Both the position numbers and the translations under genes were made by a program. Of a stretch of DNA of 64,000 bases, positions 42,003-51,204 are shown one piece after another (position 1 is the stretch's first letter; every line of letters begins with the position of its first letter). Below the pieces are notes generated by a model that was given only the letters and a program-made list of their open reading frames with translations, made no database searches and was not told the DNA's origin. This DNA comes from DASQPA01 sp963756455 (GTDB lineage: Bacteria; Acidobacteriota; Thermoanaerobaculia; Multivoradales; UBA5704), in contig CAVWNC010000004.1 of assembly GCA_963756455.1 (NCBI GenBank), positions 2,046,001 through 2,110,000 of the forward strand. The letters run 5' to 3'.

Positions 42003-43160
42003 CTACGAAGATCCTGGTCGGAAGGCCCGCTCCAACGTCTCGTCGCCTCCCACGGCGGCCAAGTCCTCCAAACGCAGAGAGGCGATGGCGGTGATCGCCT
42101 TCGCCCGTTCCGCCAGGCTCCGCGGACCCGGCGGAAGCGACGTGTCGAAGCGCTCGACGTTTCGGGCCGCGTCCACGACCAGCGCCTGGAGGACGCGGAA
42201 CGCCCCGTCCGAGAGTGGCGGTTTCCCCCGGTAGATCCCGATCCGCCCCTCCGGCCGAAGGCGAGGAAAATCCTCTAGCCCGAGGAAGTGCAGGAACCAG
42301 TCGGCGCGGAAGCGACCGAGGGCCGCCACCATCCCCGCGTAATCGGCGAGCAACTCGTCGAGCAGGTTGTTGCGCATGGCGCCGAAGAGCCGCCGGGTGA
42401 GGTAGTGCGCGCACTCGTGGTCGCGGCGGAGGGTGAGCGAGATCTCCCGCCAGGCCGCCTCGCCGAGCCCGAGGTCCCGGGCCGGCACCGCGCTGTAGGG
42501 GCCGTCGCTCAACAGGATGAAGCGGTCCTGGTAAAGCTCCCGAAGCGGCTTCAGCCGGGCGAATTCCTCGCTCCAGCCCGTCTCCCGGTCGGCGGGCGAT
42601 CCGGCTGGGGTCCGCGCTTCCCATAAGCGCCGCAGGTCCCCGATCCGCGCCCAGTTGTTGTAGCCCGAGAGCATGAGCGCTCCCTGCGAGTCGGGCACCG
42701 GGAACGGCTCGTTGCGGTGGCCGAGCGCCTGCACCAGGGCCACGAAATCCCCCCGTCCGCGCACGGTGAGGACGGGGATACGCCCGGCCGGGCTGGAATG
42801 GAGGGAAAGCTCCACGAGCTCCGGCCGGACGAGCGCCAAGCCGGTCGCTTCCGGCAGCTCCCCGGGAGGCACGCCCCGGCGGGTGGCGGCGCGGTAGGCC
42901 GGGCTCGCGCTCACCCCCTCCCGGATGGGGAAAGAGAGCTCCGGCAGATGCTCGGCGAGAACCGCGAAGGCACCCCGCTTCCCGGCCTCCGCGGCCCAGC
43001 CCTCCCAACAGGCGACGAAGGCCTCGTCGGGCAGGGGCCAGGTGGTGTCCCCCGCACCGGGAACCTGGAAGACGTTCTCGTTGTAGCGCAGGAGCTCCTC
43101 GCACTCCCCGGCCGTGGCTCCGAGATCGCGCAGGACGACGCCTTGAAACTCCCAACTCAC
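42003..43160 (-). CDS. Unrecognised protein with an HExxH zinc-peptidase motif
   Basis: 385 residues from GTG 43160. His248-Glu249-Cys-Ala-His252 (RRDHECAHYL) followed by DELLADYAGM gives an HExxH plus downstream Glu arrangement, as in gluzincin-type metalloproteases. I do not recognise the family for the rest (YNENVFQVPGAGDTTWPLPDE, LSGYNNWARIGDLRRLWEA). It lies 19 bases, head to head, from the TolC gene of the NHLM exporter, so it may belong to the peptide pathway, for example in leader or product processing. That role is inference. Confidence 0.7.
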   Translation of the reverse strand: MSWEFQGVVLRDLGATAGECEELLRYNENVFQVPGAGDTTWPLPDEAFVACWEGWAAEAGKRGAFAVLAEHLPELSFPIREGVSASPAYRAATRRGVPPGELPEATGLALVRPELVELSLHSSPAGRIPVLTVRGRGDFVALVQALGHRNEPFPVPDSQGALMLSGYNNWARIGDLRRLWEARTPAGSPADRETGWSEEFARLKPLRELYQDRFILLSDGPYSAVPARDLGLGEAAWREISLTLRRDHECAHYLTRRLFGAMRNNLLDELLADYAGMVAALGRFRADWFLHFLGLEDFPRLRPEGRIGIYRGKPPLSDGAFRVLQALVVDAARNVERFDTSLPPGPRSLAERAKAITAIASLRLEDLAAVGGDETLERAFRPGSS

Positions 43161-43179
43161 GATGCTAGCCTAATTTAGC

Positions 43180-44760
43180 TTGCCCGTATTCGAAAAGCTT
43201 TTCCCCATCCTGAGCTCCGCGGCCTGCGCGCTGGCCCTCGGGATGGCTTCCCTGCCGCTCGCCGCCGCCGCTCTGCCGCCGGAGTCTCCCGGAATTCCCA
43301 CCGGCACCGCCGGCCTGGGGCTCCTGGACGCCGTTCAGTTGATGCTTTTGCACGATCCCAACATCGGCATCGTGCGGACCCAGGTCCAGGCCTCCCAGGG
43401 CGCCCTCTTGGTCGCTTCGGGACAGTTCGATCCCCTGCTCACCGATTCGCTGACCCAGTCGAGCACCCCGACGCCCCAGTCCCCCACGACCAGCCTGGTG
43501 GAGAATACGACCGTGAACGATTTCGGCTTCTCCCAGCTGTTTCGGACCGGGCTCTCGATCATGCCCCAACTCCAGCTGGCGCGGACCGATCCCCCTGTGC
43601 CTCCCTTCGGGGCGAATACAGCGGCGGTCTCCTTCACCTTCCGGCAGCCGCTCCTCCGCGGCCGGGGCCGGAGCGCGACGGCGGCCGTGGAGCTCTCGGC
43701 GACCCACGAGGTCACGGCGAGCCGGCTCGATCTCGCCCATGCCACAACGCAGCGGATCGTCGCCGTCGTCGACCAGTACTGGACCTATAAGGCGGCGGAG
43801 GAGAACCTCGCGATCCTCAGGGAGAGCGAGCGGAGCGCCCGGGACCTCCTCGACAACACCCGGAAGCTGGTGGCCGCCGACCAGACCCCCGCCGCGGAGC
43901 TGATCCAGCTGGAGGCCAATCTCGCGGCCCAGGAGGTGGCGCGCCTAGGTGGGGAGACCGGTCTCTTCAAGGCCCGCCAGGATCTCGGGCGGGAGATCGG
44001 CCTGGACGCCGCCGCGGTCGCCGCGCTCCCCCTCCCCGCCGAGCCCTTCCCCGCCGTCCGCAGCGAGGAGATCCCGCCCCCCGCGGCGACGGACCGCTTC
44101 GTCACCGCGGCCCTCGCCCGGCGGGCCGATCTCAAAGCCGCGCGCGAACGGCTGGCCGAGGGCGACGTCCTCGTCGTCTCGGCGACCAACGCCCTTTTGC
44201 CCCAGCTCGACCTCGTCCTCACCCCCGGCTATCTGAGCCAGGGGGCGGGAGGCGGCGTGGGAAACTACTTCTCGCCGCTCTACCGGAACATCCCCGGCGC
44301 CAGTCTGGCGCTCGGCGTCTCCCTCTCGCTCCCCCTCCTCCACGACAAGGAGCGGGGAGCCCTGGAGCAGACCCTGGCGGGCCGGCAGGCGGACGCTCTG
44401 CGGGTCGAGCTGACCGCCAAGGAGATCGGCGCCGACGTCCCCACCGCGCTCGACGCCGTAGGGCGGAGCGCTCTTCAGCTGGAGAAATCGAACGACGCCG
44501 TGCGCCTCTTCGAGCGCACCGTAGTCAACGAGGAGAAGAAGTTGCGCGCCGGCAGCTCGACCCTGATCAACGTCCTCACCCAGCGCGACCGGCGGACCGC
44601 CGCCCGCCAGGCGCAGGTTTCGGCGGAGCTCACCCTGGCCCTCGCTCTCGTCCAGTTGCGCTTCGCGACCGGGACCCTGCTGGCGACCGAGGACGAGGTT
44701 CCCGCCGTCCGCTTGAGCCGCCTCATCACCCTCCCTTCACCCACGGAGGCGACTCCATGA
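43180..44760 (+). CDS. TolC-like outer-membrane efflux protein
   Basis: 526 residues from TTG 43180. A signal peptide (ILSSAACALALGMASLPLAAAA) precedes the OEP domain, which has two long helical hairpins: ALLVASGQFDPLLTDSL, VSFTFRQPLLRGRGRSATAAVELS, SLSLPLLHDKERGALEQTLAGR and SSTLINVLTQRDRRTAARQ. It forms the outer-membrane duct for the HlyD and ABC proteins that follow; its last four bases overlap the HlyD start (ATGA). Confidence 0.88.
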   Translation: MPVFEKLFPILSSAACALALGMASLPLAAAALPPESPGIPTGTAGLGLLDAVQLMLLHDPNIGIVRTQVQASQGALLVASGQFDPLLTDSLTQSSTPTPQSPTTSLVENTTVNDFGFSQLFRTGLSIMPQLQLARTDPPVPPFGANTAAVSFTFRQPLLRGRGRSATAAVELSATHEVTASRLDLAHATTQRIVAVVDQYWTYKAAEENLAILRESERSARDLLDNTRKLVAADQTPAAELIQLEANLAAQEVARLGGETGLFKARQDLGREIGLDAAAVAALPLPAEPFPAVRSEEIPPPAATDRFVTAALARRADLKAARERLAEGDVLVVSATNALLPQLDLVLTPGYLSQGAGGGVGNYFSPLYRNIPGASLALGVSLSLPLLHDKERGALEQTLAGRQADALRVELTAKEIGADVPTALDAVGRSALQLEKSNDAVRLFERTVVNEEKKLRAGSSTLINVLTQRDRRTAARQAQVSAELTLALALVQLRFATGTLLATEDEVPAVRLSRLITLPSPTEATP

Positions 44761-45998
44761 TCTTCCGCAAGGTGGCCCTGGAACGGCTCTCCTCCCCCGA
44801 GCAGCTCGACCAGCTGATGCAGGTCACCAATCCCCAGGGGTGGCTCGCCCTCCTAGGCCTCTGCGCCCTCCTCGTCGCCGCCCTCCTCTGGGGGATTTTC
44901 GGCTCGGTCCCCACCGAGACGACGGGCGAGGGCATTCTCCTGCGCCAAGGCGGCGTCTCCGACCTCGTGGCGGCCGGCGCCGGCCAGGTCGAGGAGGTGG
45001 AGGTCAAGGTCGGCGACGTGATCGAGAAAGGGCAGGTGGTCGCGAAGATCCACCAGGAGCTGCTGCTCCGGCAGATCAACGACAACGCCGCCAAGGTGAA
45101 AGACCTCAAGGCCGGGTACGACGCCCTCAAGCGTTCGTCCGAGGAACAGGTGCGTCTCCTCCTCCGGGACCTCGGCCAGCAGCGGACGAATCTCGACCAG
45201 ACGATCGCCGCCCTCAAAAAAAACGTCGACCTGCTCAAGGAACGGCTCGACGCCGAGAAGAAGCTGCTGGACGACGGGCTCATCACCCACCAGGCCTACC
45301 TCGAAACCGAGCAGAGCCTGAACACCGCGAAGGATCAGCTCGCCAGCTCGCAACTGGAGCAAAACGGCCTCAAGCTCAAGTTCCTGGAGGCCAAGCAGCT
45401 GATCGACCAGCAGCTGGAGACCCGGCAGAACGCCATCCATGACCTGGAGAGTCAGATCAGCGAAGACCGCGCCAAGCTGGCGGAGAACGTCTCGGTCGTC
45501 TCGCCGTTCTCCGGCCGGGTGTTGGAGCTTCTGGTCGTCCGCGGCGACGTGGTCAACCCCGGCACCCCGATGCTCTCCGTCGAGGTGCTGTCGGAAGACC
45601 TGATCGCGGTCCTCTTCGTTCCCGCCACGGAGGGCAAGCGCATCCGTCCGGGCCTGAAAGCCCGCATCTCGCCGACGACCGTCAAACGCGAGGAGTACGG
45701 GTTCATGGAAGGCAAGGTCGTCTGGACCTCCGCCTTCCCCTCCACCTCGCGCGGCATGATCCGCCTGCTCGGCAACGAGGCCCTGGTCACCAAGCTGATG
45801 AAGGAGGGGCCGCCGCTCCAGGTCAACGTCGCCCTCGACCGCGATCCGCGAACACCCACCGGCTACCGCTGGTCGTCGTCGCGCGGTCCGAACCTGAAGA
45901 TCAGCAGCGGCACCCTGACGACGGGGAGCGTCATCGTCCGGGAGGATCGCCCGGTGAGCCTCGTCATCCCCGCGGCGCGCGAGAAGATGGGAGTCTGA
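44757..45998 (+). CDS. NHLM-type HlyD-family periplasmic adaptor
   Basis: 413 residues. The start MIFRKVALERLSSPEQLDQLMQVT is the typical opening of NHLM bacteriocin secretion proteins. One TM helix (about 31-50), a split lipoyl domain (AAGAGQVEEVEVKVGDVIEKGQVVAKI ... VSVVSPFSGRVLELLVVRGDVV), a long coiled coil (~105-240) between, and a C-terminal beta-barrel. It bridges the ABC transporters to TolC. Translationally coupled to TolC. Confidence 0.92.
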   Translation: MIFRKVALERLSSPEQLDQLMQVTNPQGWLALLGLCALLVAALLWGIFGSVPTETTGEGILLRQGGVSDLVAAGAGQVEEVEVKVGDVIEKGQVVAKIHQELLLRQINDNAAKVKDLKAGYDALKRSSEEQVRLLLRDLGQQRTNLDQTIAALKKNVDLLKERLDAEKKLLDDGLITHQAYLETEQSLNTAKDQLASSQLEQNGLKLKFLEAKQLIDQQLETRQNAIHDLESQISEDRAKLAENVSVVSPFSGRVLELLVVRGDVVNPGTPMLSVEVLSEDLIAVLFVPATEGKRIRPGLKARISPTTVKREEYGFMEGKVVWTSAFPSTSRGMIRLLGNEALVTKLMKEGPPLQVNVALDRDPRTPTGYRWSSSRGPNLKISSGTLTTGSVIVREDRPVSLVIPAAREKMGV

Positions 45999-46002
45999 AG
46001 CG

Positions 46003-48153
46003 GTGCTGAAGCGCACCCCTACCGTCCTCCAAATGGAGGCGGTCGAGTGCGGCGCCGCGGCGCTCGCCATCGTCCTCGCCCACTTCGGGCGCTTCGTGCC
46101 CTTGGAAGAGCTGCGCATCGCCTGCGGCGTCTCGCGCGACGGCAGCAAGGCGAGCAACATGGTGAAGGCGGCCCGCCGCTACGGCCTGGAGGCGAAGGGC
46201 TACAAGAAGGAGCCGGCGGACCTCCGCGCGCTCCCCATGCCGGTCATCCTGCACTGGAACTTCAACCACTTCCTCGTCCTCGAAGGATTCAGGAAGGGCC
46301 GCGTCTACCTGAACGACCCCGCCTCGGGACCGCGGATGATCTCCGAAGAGGAGCTCGATCAGTCCTTCACCGGCGTCGTCTTGACCTTCGCCCCCGGCCC
46401 AGAGTTCGCCCGGGGCGGTTCCCCTCCCCGCATCCTCCCCGCCCTCGGCCGCCGGCTGGCCGGCTCCGGATGGGCGCTCGCCTTCGTCCTCATGGCCGGC
46501 CTCGCCCTGGTCGTCCCCGGCATCGTGGCGCCGATCTTCAGCAAGGTTTTCGTCGACAACGTCCTGCTCGAAAACCGCCGCGAATGGCTCCGTCCCCTCC
46601 TCCTCGCCATGGCCGCGACAGCTTTCTTCGCGGGTGCCTTGACCTGGATCCAGCAGGCCTACCTCCTGCGCTTAGAAACCCGGATGGCCCTCACCTCGTC
46701 GAGCCGCTTCCTCTGGCACGTCCTCTCGCTCCCGGTCGAGTTCTACAACCAGCGTTTCTCGGGCGACATCAGCAACCGGGTGGGGATCAACGACCGGGTC
46801 GCCCAGCTCCTCTCCCGCGACCTGGCGACGAACAGCCTGGGAACCTTGATGATCGTTTTTTTCGCCATCCTTCTCTTCCGCTACGACGCCGTCCTCACCC
46901 TCCTCGGGATCGCCGTCGTCTCCTTAAACGTCCTCGCCCTCCGCTTCGTGTCGAGGAAGCGGGTCGACGGCAACCGGCGGCTCCTCCAGGAGCACGGCAA
47001 GCTCTACGGCACCGCGATCGGCGGCCTGCAGACGATCGAGACCCTCAAAGCCATGGGCGGCGAGGCGAGCCTCTTCTCCCGCTGGTCGGGGTATCAGGCG
47101 AAGGTCGTCAACATCCGCCAGGAGCTCGAACGCTACACCCAGGTTCTGGATGCCGTGCCGCCGCTCCTCCTCTCGCTCAACACCGCTCTCATTCTCGGTC
47201 TCGGCAGCCTGCGGGTGATGAACGGCGCCCTCAGCCTGGGCGGCCTCGTCGCCTTCCAGCTCCTCATGGTGAGCTTCGTCACCCCGGTCGGCCGCCTGGT
47301 CAGCCTGGGCGGCAAGATCCAGACCGCCGAGGGGGACATGAACCGGCTGGACGACGTCCTGCGCTACGCGCCCGACCCGGCGGTGGCGGCCGAGGCGGCG
47401 GGGCCGGTGACCTCCCCGGACCTCCCGGTCAAGCTCTCGGGACGGTTGGAGCTCCGCCAGGTCACCTTCGGCTACAGTCCCCTCAGCCCCCCGCTCCTCG
47501 AAGGTTTCGACCTCACCCTGACCCCCGGGTCCCGGGTCGCTCTGGTGGGCGGCTCCGGGAGCGGCAAATCGACCGTCGCCAAGCTCGTCGCCGGCCTCTA
47601 TTCGCCCTGGTCGGGGGAAATCCTCTTCGATGGCCGGCCGCGTACCGAGATCCCGCGGAGCATCCTCGTCAACTCGGTCGCCACGGTCGACCAGAGCCTC
47701 TTCCTCTTCGAGGGCAGCGTGCGCGACAACCTGACCCTCTGGGATGCCACCCTGGGGCTGCCGGAGGTCGTCGCCGCCGCCCGGGACGCCGCCATCCACG
47801 AGGACGTCGCGGCGCGCGCCGGAGGCTACGACAGCCCGGTCGACGAGGACGGGGCGAACTGGAGCGGCGGCCAACGCCAGCGACTGGAGATCGCCCGCGC
47901 GCTCGTCGGCCGTCCCACCCTCCTGGTCCTCGACGAGGCGACCTCCGCCCTCGACCCCGAAACCGAGCAGCAGATCGACTCCAACCTCCGCCGGCGCGGC
48001 TGCACCTGCCTGATCGTCGCCCATCGCCTGAGCACCATCCGCGATGCCGACGAGATCCTCGTCCTCGAAGGGGGGAAGGTAATCCAGCGCGGCACCCACC
48101 AGGAGTTGCTCGCGGCGGGCGGCGCCTATGCCCGGCTGATCCAGGACGAATGA
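46003..48153 (+). CDS. NHLM ABC transporter with C39 leader peptidase
   Basis: 716 residues from GTG 46003, five bases after the adaptor stop. The N-terminal C39 protease has Cys16 (MEAVECGAAALA), His89 (NFNHFLVLEG) and Asp105 (YLNDPASGP), a full catalytic triad for cleaving after double glycine. Six TM helices (~155-420) and an ABC domain (Walker A GGSGSGKSTVAKL, signature WSGGQRQRLEIARAL, Walker B LLVLDEATSAL) follow. It should remove the GG leaders of the precursors downstream and export the products. Confidence 0.95.
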   Translation: MLKRTPTVLQMEAVECGAAALAIVLAHFGRFVPLEELRIACGVSRDGSKASNMVKAARRYGLEAKGYKKEPADLRALPMPVILHWNFNHFLVLEGFRKGRVYLNDPASGPRMISEEELDQSFTGVVLTFAPGPEFARGGSPPRILPALGRRLAGSGWALAFVLMAGLALVVPGIVAPIFSKVFVDNVLLENRREWLRPLLLAMAATAFFAGALTWIQQAYLLRLETRMALTSSSRFLWHVLSLPVEFYNQRFSGDISNRVGINDRVAQLLSRDLATNSLGTLMIVFFAILLFRYDAVLTLLGIAVVSLNVLALRFVSRKRVDGNRRLLQEHGKLYGTAIGGLQTIETLKAMGGEASLFSRWSGYQAKVVNIRQELERYTQVLDAVPPLLLSLNTALILGLGSLRVMNGALSLGGLVAFQLLMVSFVTPVGRLVSLGGKIQTAEGDMNRLDDVLRYAPDPAVAAEAAGPVTSPDLPVKLSGRLELRQVTFGYSPLSPPLLEGFDLTLTPGSRVALVGGSGSGKSTVAKLVAGLYSPWSGEILFDGRPRTEIPRSILVNSVATVDQSLFLFEGSVRDNLTLWDATLGLPEVVAAARDAAIHEDVAARAGGYDSPVDEDGANWSGGQRQRLEIARALVGRPTLLVLDEATSALDPETEQQIDSNLRRRGCTCLIVAHRLSTIRDADEILVLEGGKVIQRGTHQELLAAGGAYARLIQDE

Positions 48154-51100
48154 CCCCGCCGAGCCCAGTACCGAACCCGACACCGAGCCCGGTGGAAGCG
48201 CTCCTTCGCACGGAGGCCGCGGAGGTCGAGGTGTCCGGCAACCTGCCGTTTCGTCTCGTCCCGGACGACACGGCGTGGTACGTCGCCGCCGGCAAGGTCG
48301 AGGTGTTCGCCGTGCGCCCCACGGAGGCCGGCGATGGCGGCAATGCCGGGAACGCCGGGAACGCCGGGAACGCCGGCCCCCGCACCCATGTCCTCACCGC
48401 GCGAGCCGGCCAGATGATCTTCGGGCTTCCCCCCGCCCACGGCACGAGCCTCGGCCTCCTCGCCGTCGGTCTTCCGGGTACCCGCCTGTGGCGGCTCTCC
48501 TTGCTCTCCCTGCGCCAGAAGGCGCGCGACCCCGACTTCGCCGCCGGCCTGGCCGTTCTGGTCGAGGGGTGGATCGCGGGCTTGACGAGCGAGATTCCCC
48601 ACGCCACTCCGCCCAAGGACTTCACGGCGCTCAAGGCCGGCGCCGAGACGCGCCTCGAGACGCCGGGGCTCGCCGTCCGCCCCGGCCAAGGGACGGTCTG
48701 GGTACGGCACGTCACCGGGAGCTCGCGCTTCCTCGGTCTCCCCGAGCTCCACCTCAGCCCCCAGGAGTTCCTCCTGCCACTCTCTGAACGGACCTGGATC
48801 GAGAGCGGGACCGGCAAGGAGGAAGGGGAGGAGGTCCGGCTCTCCGCGGTCGACACCCGGATTCTGCTGCGCGGCGGCGGCCTCTGGGAGGGGCTGGCCC
48901 ATTTCCACGCGCTGTTCCTCCGCCTGGTGGCCCTGGAGCTCGCCCGCACGGCCGCGGAGGAGAGAAGCCGGCTCGGGCGCAAACACACCCGCGACAGCTC
49001 GACCGTGGCGGCGGCGCACGGGCGGCTCGCCGCGGTGATGGGGGAGGTCGCCTTCGCTCCGCTCGCCGGCGAGGAACGTGAGCCCCCCCTCCTTCTCGCC
49101 TGCCGCCTCGTGGGGGCCGCCCAGGGGCTCACCATCCGCGCTCCGGCCGAGGAAGGTCGCAACGAAAGCCGGGGCGCCGTCCGTGGGCGGCTCTTCGATC
49201 GCATCTGCGCCGCCTCGCGGGTCCACGTCCGGCGGGTGCTGCTCCGCGACGACTGGTGGCGGCGGGACAACGGTCCGCTCCTCGCCTTTCGCCTGCTCGA
49301 CGAGAAAGGGGAGACCCGGACGGCCGTCGCCCTCCTCCCCACCGCGCGGACGACCTACGAGATGGTCGATCCCGCGGACGGCTCCCGGCGGCCGGTCGAC
49401 GCGGGGCTCGCCTTACGACTGGCCGGCGATGCCTACATGTTCTACTCGCCGCTCCCGGAACGGCCTCTCGGCCTGCGCGACCTCTTGAAGATGGCGCTCG
49501 GCGGCCGGCGGGGCGATCTTTCGACCCTCCTCGGGATGGGGATCGCGGGCGGCATCCTGGGCCTCCTCGTCCCGTTCGCGACGGCCGCCATCTTCGGCAG
49601 CATCATCCCCAGCTCCAACCGGGGCCAGCTGTTCGAGATGAGCCTCGCCTTGACCGTCAGCGCCGTCGCCGCGGCCGCCTTTCAGGTCACGAGGAGCATC
49701 GCCGTCCTCCGCCTCGGCGGCAAGTTCGACGGCTCGGTCCAGGCCGCCGTCTGGGACCGGCTCCTCTCCCTCCCGGTCGCCTTCTTCAGAAGCTACACGG
49801 TAGGCGACCTGGCCTCGCGCTCGATGGGGATCGACGCCATCCGCGACCTCTTGACCGGCAACGTCCTCACCTCGCTCTTAGCGGCGGTCTTCTCGGTCTT
49901 CAGCTTCGCCATCCTCTTCTCTTACAGCCCCCGGCTCGCGCTCGTCGCCACCGCCCTGGTCGCCTTCCTCCTCGCGGTGACCGCGGCCCTCGTCTACCTC
50001 CAGCTGCGCAAACAGCGCCAGCTCCTCCACCTGGAAGGCCGGATCGCGAGCCTCCTCTTCGGTCTCATCAACGCGGTGGGAAAGCTCCGCATCGCGGGGG
50101 CCGAGCGGCGCGCCTACGCTCTGTGGGCCGAACGCTTCGCCGAGCAGCGGCGCCGGGCGATCGAAGCCCAGCGCTTCGCCAACCTGCAGACGGCGTTCAA
50201 CGCCACCTATTCCGTGCTCACCCTCTTAGCCATCTTCGGCATGGCCGGCCTCTCCGCCGCGGAGGGGCTCTCGACCAGCGACTTCCTCGCCTTCAACGCC
50301 GCCTTCGGCCAGTTTCAGGCCGCCGCCCTATCGATGATCGCGCTCCTCTCGACCGTGCTCACCCTGGTCCCGATCTACGAGCGCCTGCAGCCGATCCTTG
50401 AGACCGTCCCGGAGGTCGACTCGACGAAAGCGGACGCCGGGGACCTGGCGGGCGACGTCGAGCTCGGCCACGTTTCCTTCCGTTACAAGGACGACGGACC
50501 GCTCATCCTGGACGACGTCTCGCTCCGCGCCCGCCCGGGCGAGTTCATCGCCCTGGTCGGCCCGTCGGGCTCCGGCAAATCGACCTGCCTGCGACTTCTG
50601 CTGGGCTTCGAGCAGCCGGCGGCGGGCTCGATCTATTTCGACGGCCAGGACCTGCCCTCGCTCGACATCCACTCCGTCCGCCGCCAGATCGGGGTCGTCC
50701 TCCAGAATGGCCGGCCGATGGTGGGGAGCCTCTACTCGAACATCGTGGGAGAGGGGGACCTGGGGATCGACGCGGCCTGGGAGGCGGCCCGGATGGCGGG
50801 CTTGGAAGAGGACATCCGCGCCATGCCGATGGGCATGCACACCGTGGTGAGCGAGGGGGCCGGCACCTTTTCCGGCGGCCAAAGGCAGCGGCTCCTCATC
50901 GCCCGCGCCCTCGTCAACCGGCCGCGTATCCTCCTCTTCGACGAGGCGACCTCCGCCCTCGACAACCGGACCCAGGAGATCGTCAGCCAGAGCCTGGAGC
51001 GCCTGAAGGCGACGCGGATCGTCGTCGCCCACCGCCTGAGCACGATCCTCCGCGCCGACCGCATCTACGTCATGAAGGCCGGCCGGGTGGTCGAGCAGGG

Positions 51101-51167
51101 CGCCTACGAGGAGCTCCTCCGCCAGGGCGGCCTCTTCGCCCGCCTGGTCGAGCGCCAGACCGCCTGA
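48150..51167 (+). CDS. NHLM second ABC transporter (no peptidase)
   Basis: 1,005 residues, ATG 48150 overlapping the previous stop (ATGA). A ~430-residue N-terminal extension with a cyclic-nucleotide-binding-like fold (ARAGQMIFGLPPAHGTSLGLLAVGLPG) is characteristic of the second NHLM ATPase. TM helices (~455-700) and an ABC domain (GPSGSGKSTCLRLL, FSGGQRQRLLIARAL, RILLFDEATSAL) follow. A 9-bp tandem repeat at ~48340-48380 inserts GGNAGNAGNAGNAG into the extension. It probably pairs with the C39 transporter as a heterodimer. Confidence 0.93.
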   Translation: MTPPSPVPNPTPSPVEALLRTEAAEVEVSGNLPFRLVPDDTAWYVAAGKVEVFAVRPTEAGDGGNAGNAGNAGNAGPRTHVLTARAGQMIFGLPPAHGTSLGLLAVGLPGTRLWRLSLLSLRQKARDPDFAAGLAVLVEGWIAGLTSEIPHATPPKDFTALKAGAETRLETPGLAVRPGQGTVWVRHVTGSSRFLGLPELHLSPQEFLLPLSERTWIESGTGKEEGEEVRLSAVDTRILLRGGGLWEGLAHFHALFLRLVALELARTAAEERSRLGRKHTRDSSTVAAAHGRLAAVMGEVAFAPLAGEEREPPLLLACRLVGAAQGLTIRAPAEEGRNESRGAVRGRLFDRICAASRVHVRRVLLRDDWWRRDNGPLLAFRLLDEKGETRTAVALLPTARTTYEMVDPADGSRRPVDAGLALRLAGDAYMFYSPLPERPLGLRDLLKMALGGRRGDLSTLLGMGIAGGILGLLVPFATAAIFGSIIPSSNRGQLFEMSLALTVSAVAAAAFQVTRSIAVLRLGGKFDGSVQAAVWDRLLSLPVAFFRSYTVGDLASRSMGIDAIRDLLTGNVLTSLLAAVFSVFSFAILFSYSPRLALVATALVAFLLAVTAALVYLQLRKQRQLLHLEGRIASLLFGLINAVGKLRIAGAERRAYALWAERFAEQRRRAIEAQRFANLQTAFNATYSVLTLLAIFGMAGLSAAEGLSTSDFLAFNAAFGQFQAAALSMIALLSTVLTLVPIYERLQPILETVPEVDSTKADAGDLAGDVELGHVSFRYKDDGPLILDDVSLRARPGEFIALVGPSGSGKSTCLRLLLGFEQPAAGSIYFDGQDLPSLDIHSVRRQIGVVLQNGRPMVGSLYSNIVGEGDLGIDAAWEAARMAGLEEDIRAMPMGMHTVVSEGAGTFSGGQRQRLLIARALVNRPRILLFDEATSALDNRTQEIVSQSLERLKATRIVVAHRLSTILRADRIYVMKAGRVVEQGAYEELLRQGGLFARLVERQTA

Positions 51168-51204
51168 CTCGGGTAGACTCCCCGGAGCGACCTGGGGAAA
51201 AACC

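Noticed and set aside
46047..48149. In-frame extension of the second NHLM ABC protein back to 46047
   Set aside because: The upstream part is out of frame with the C39 transporter and Pro/Arg-rich; the ATGA overlap at 48150 gives the start.
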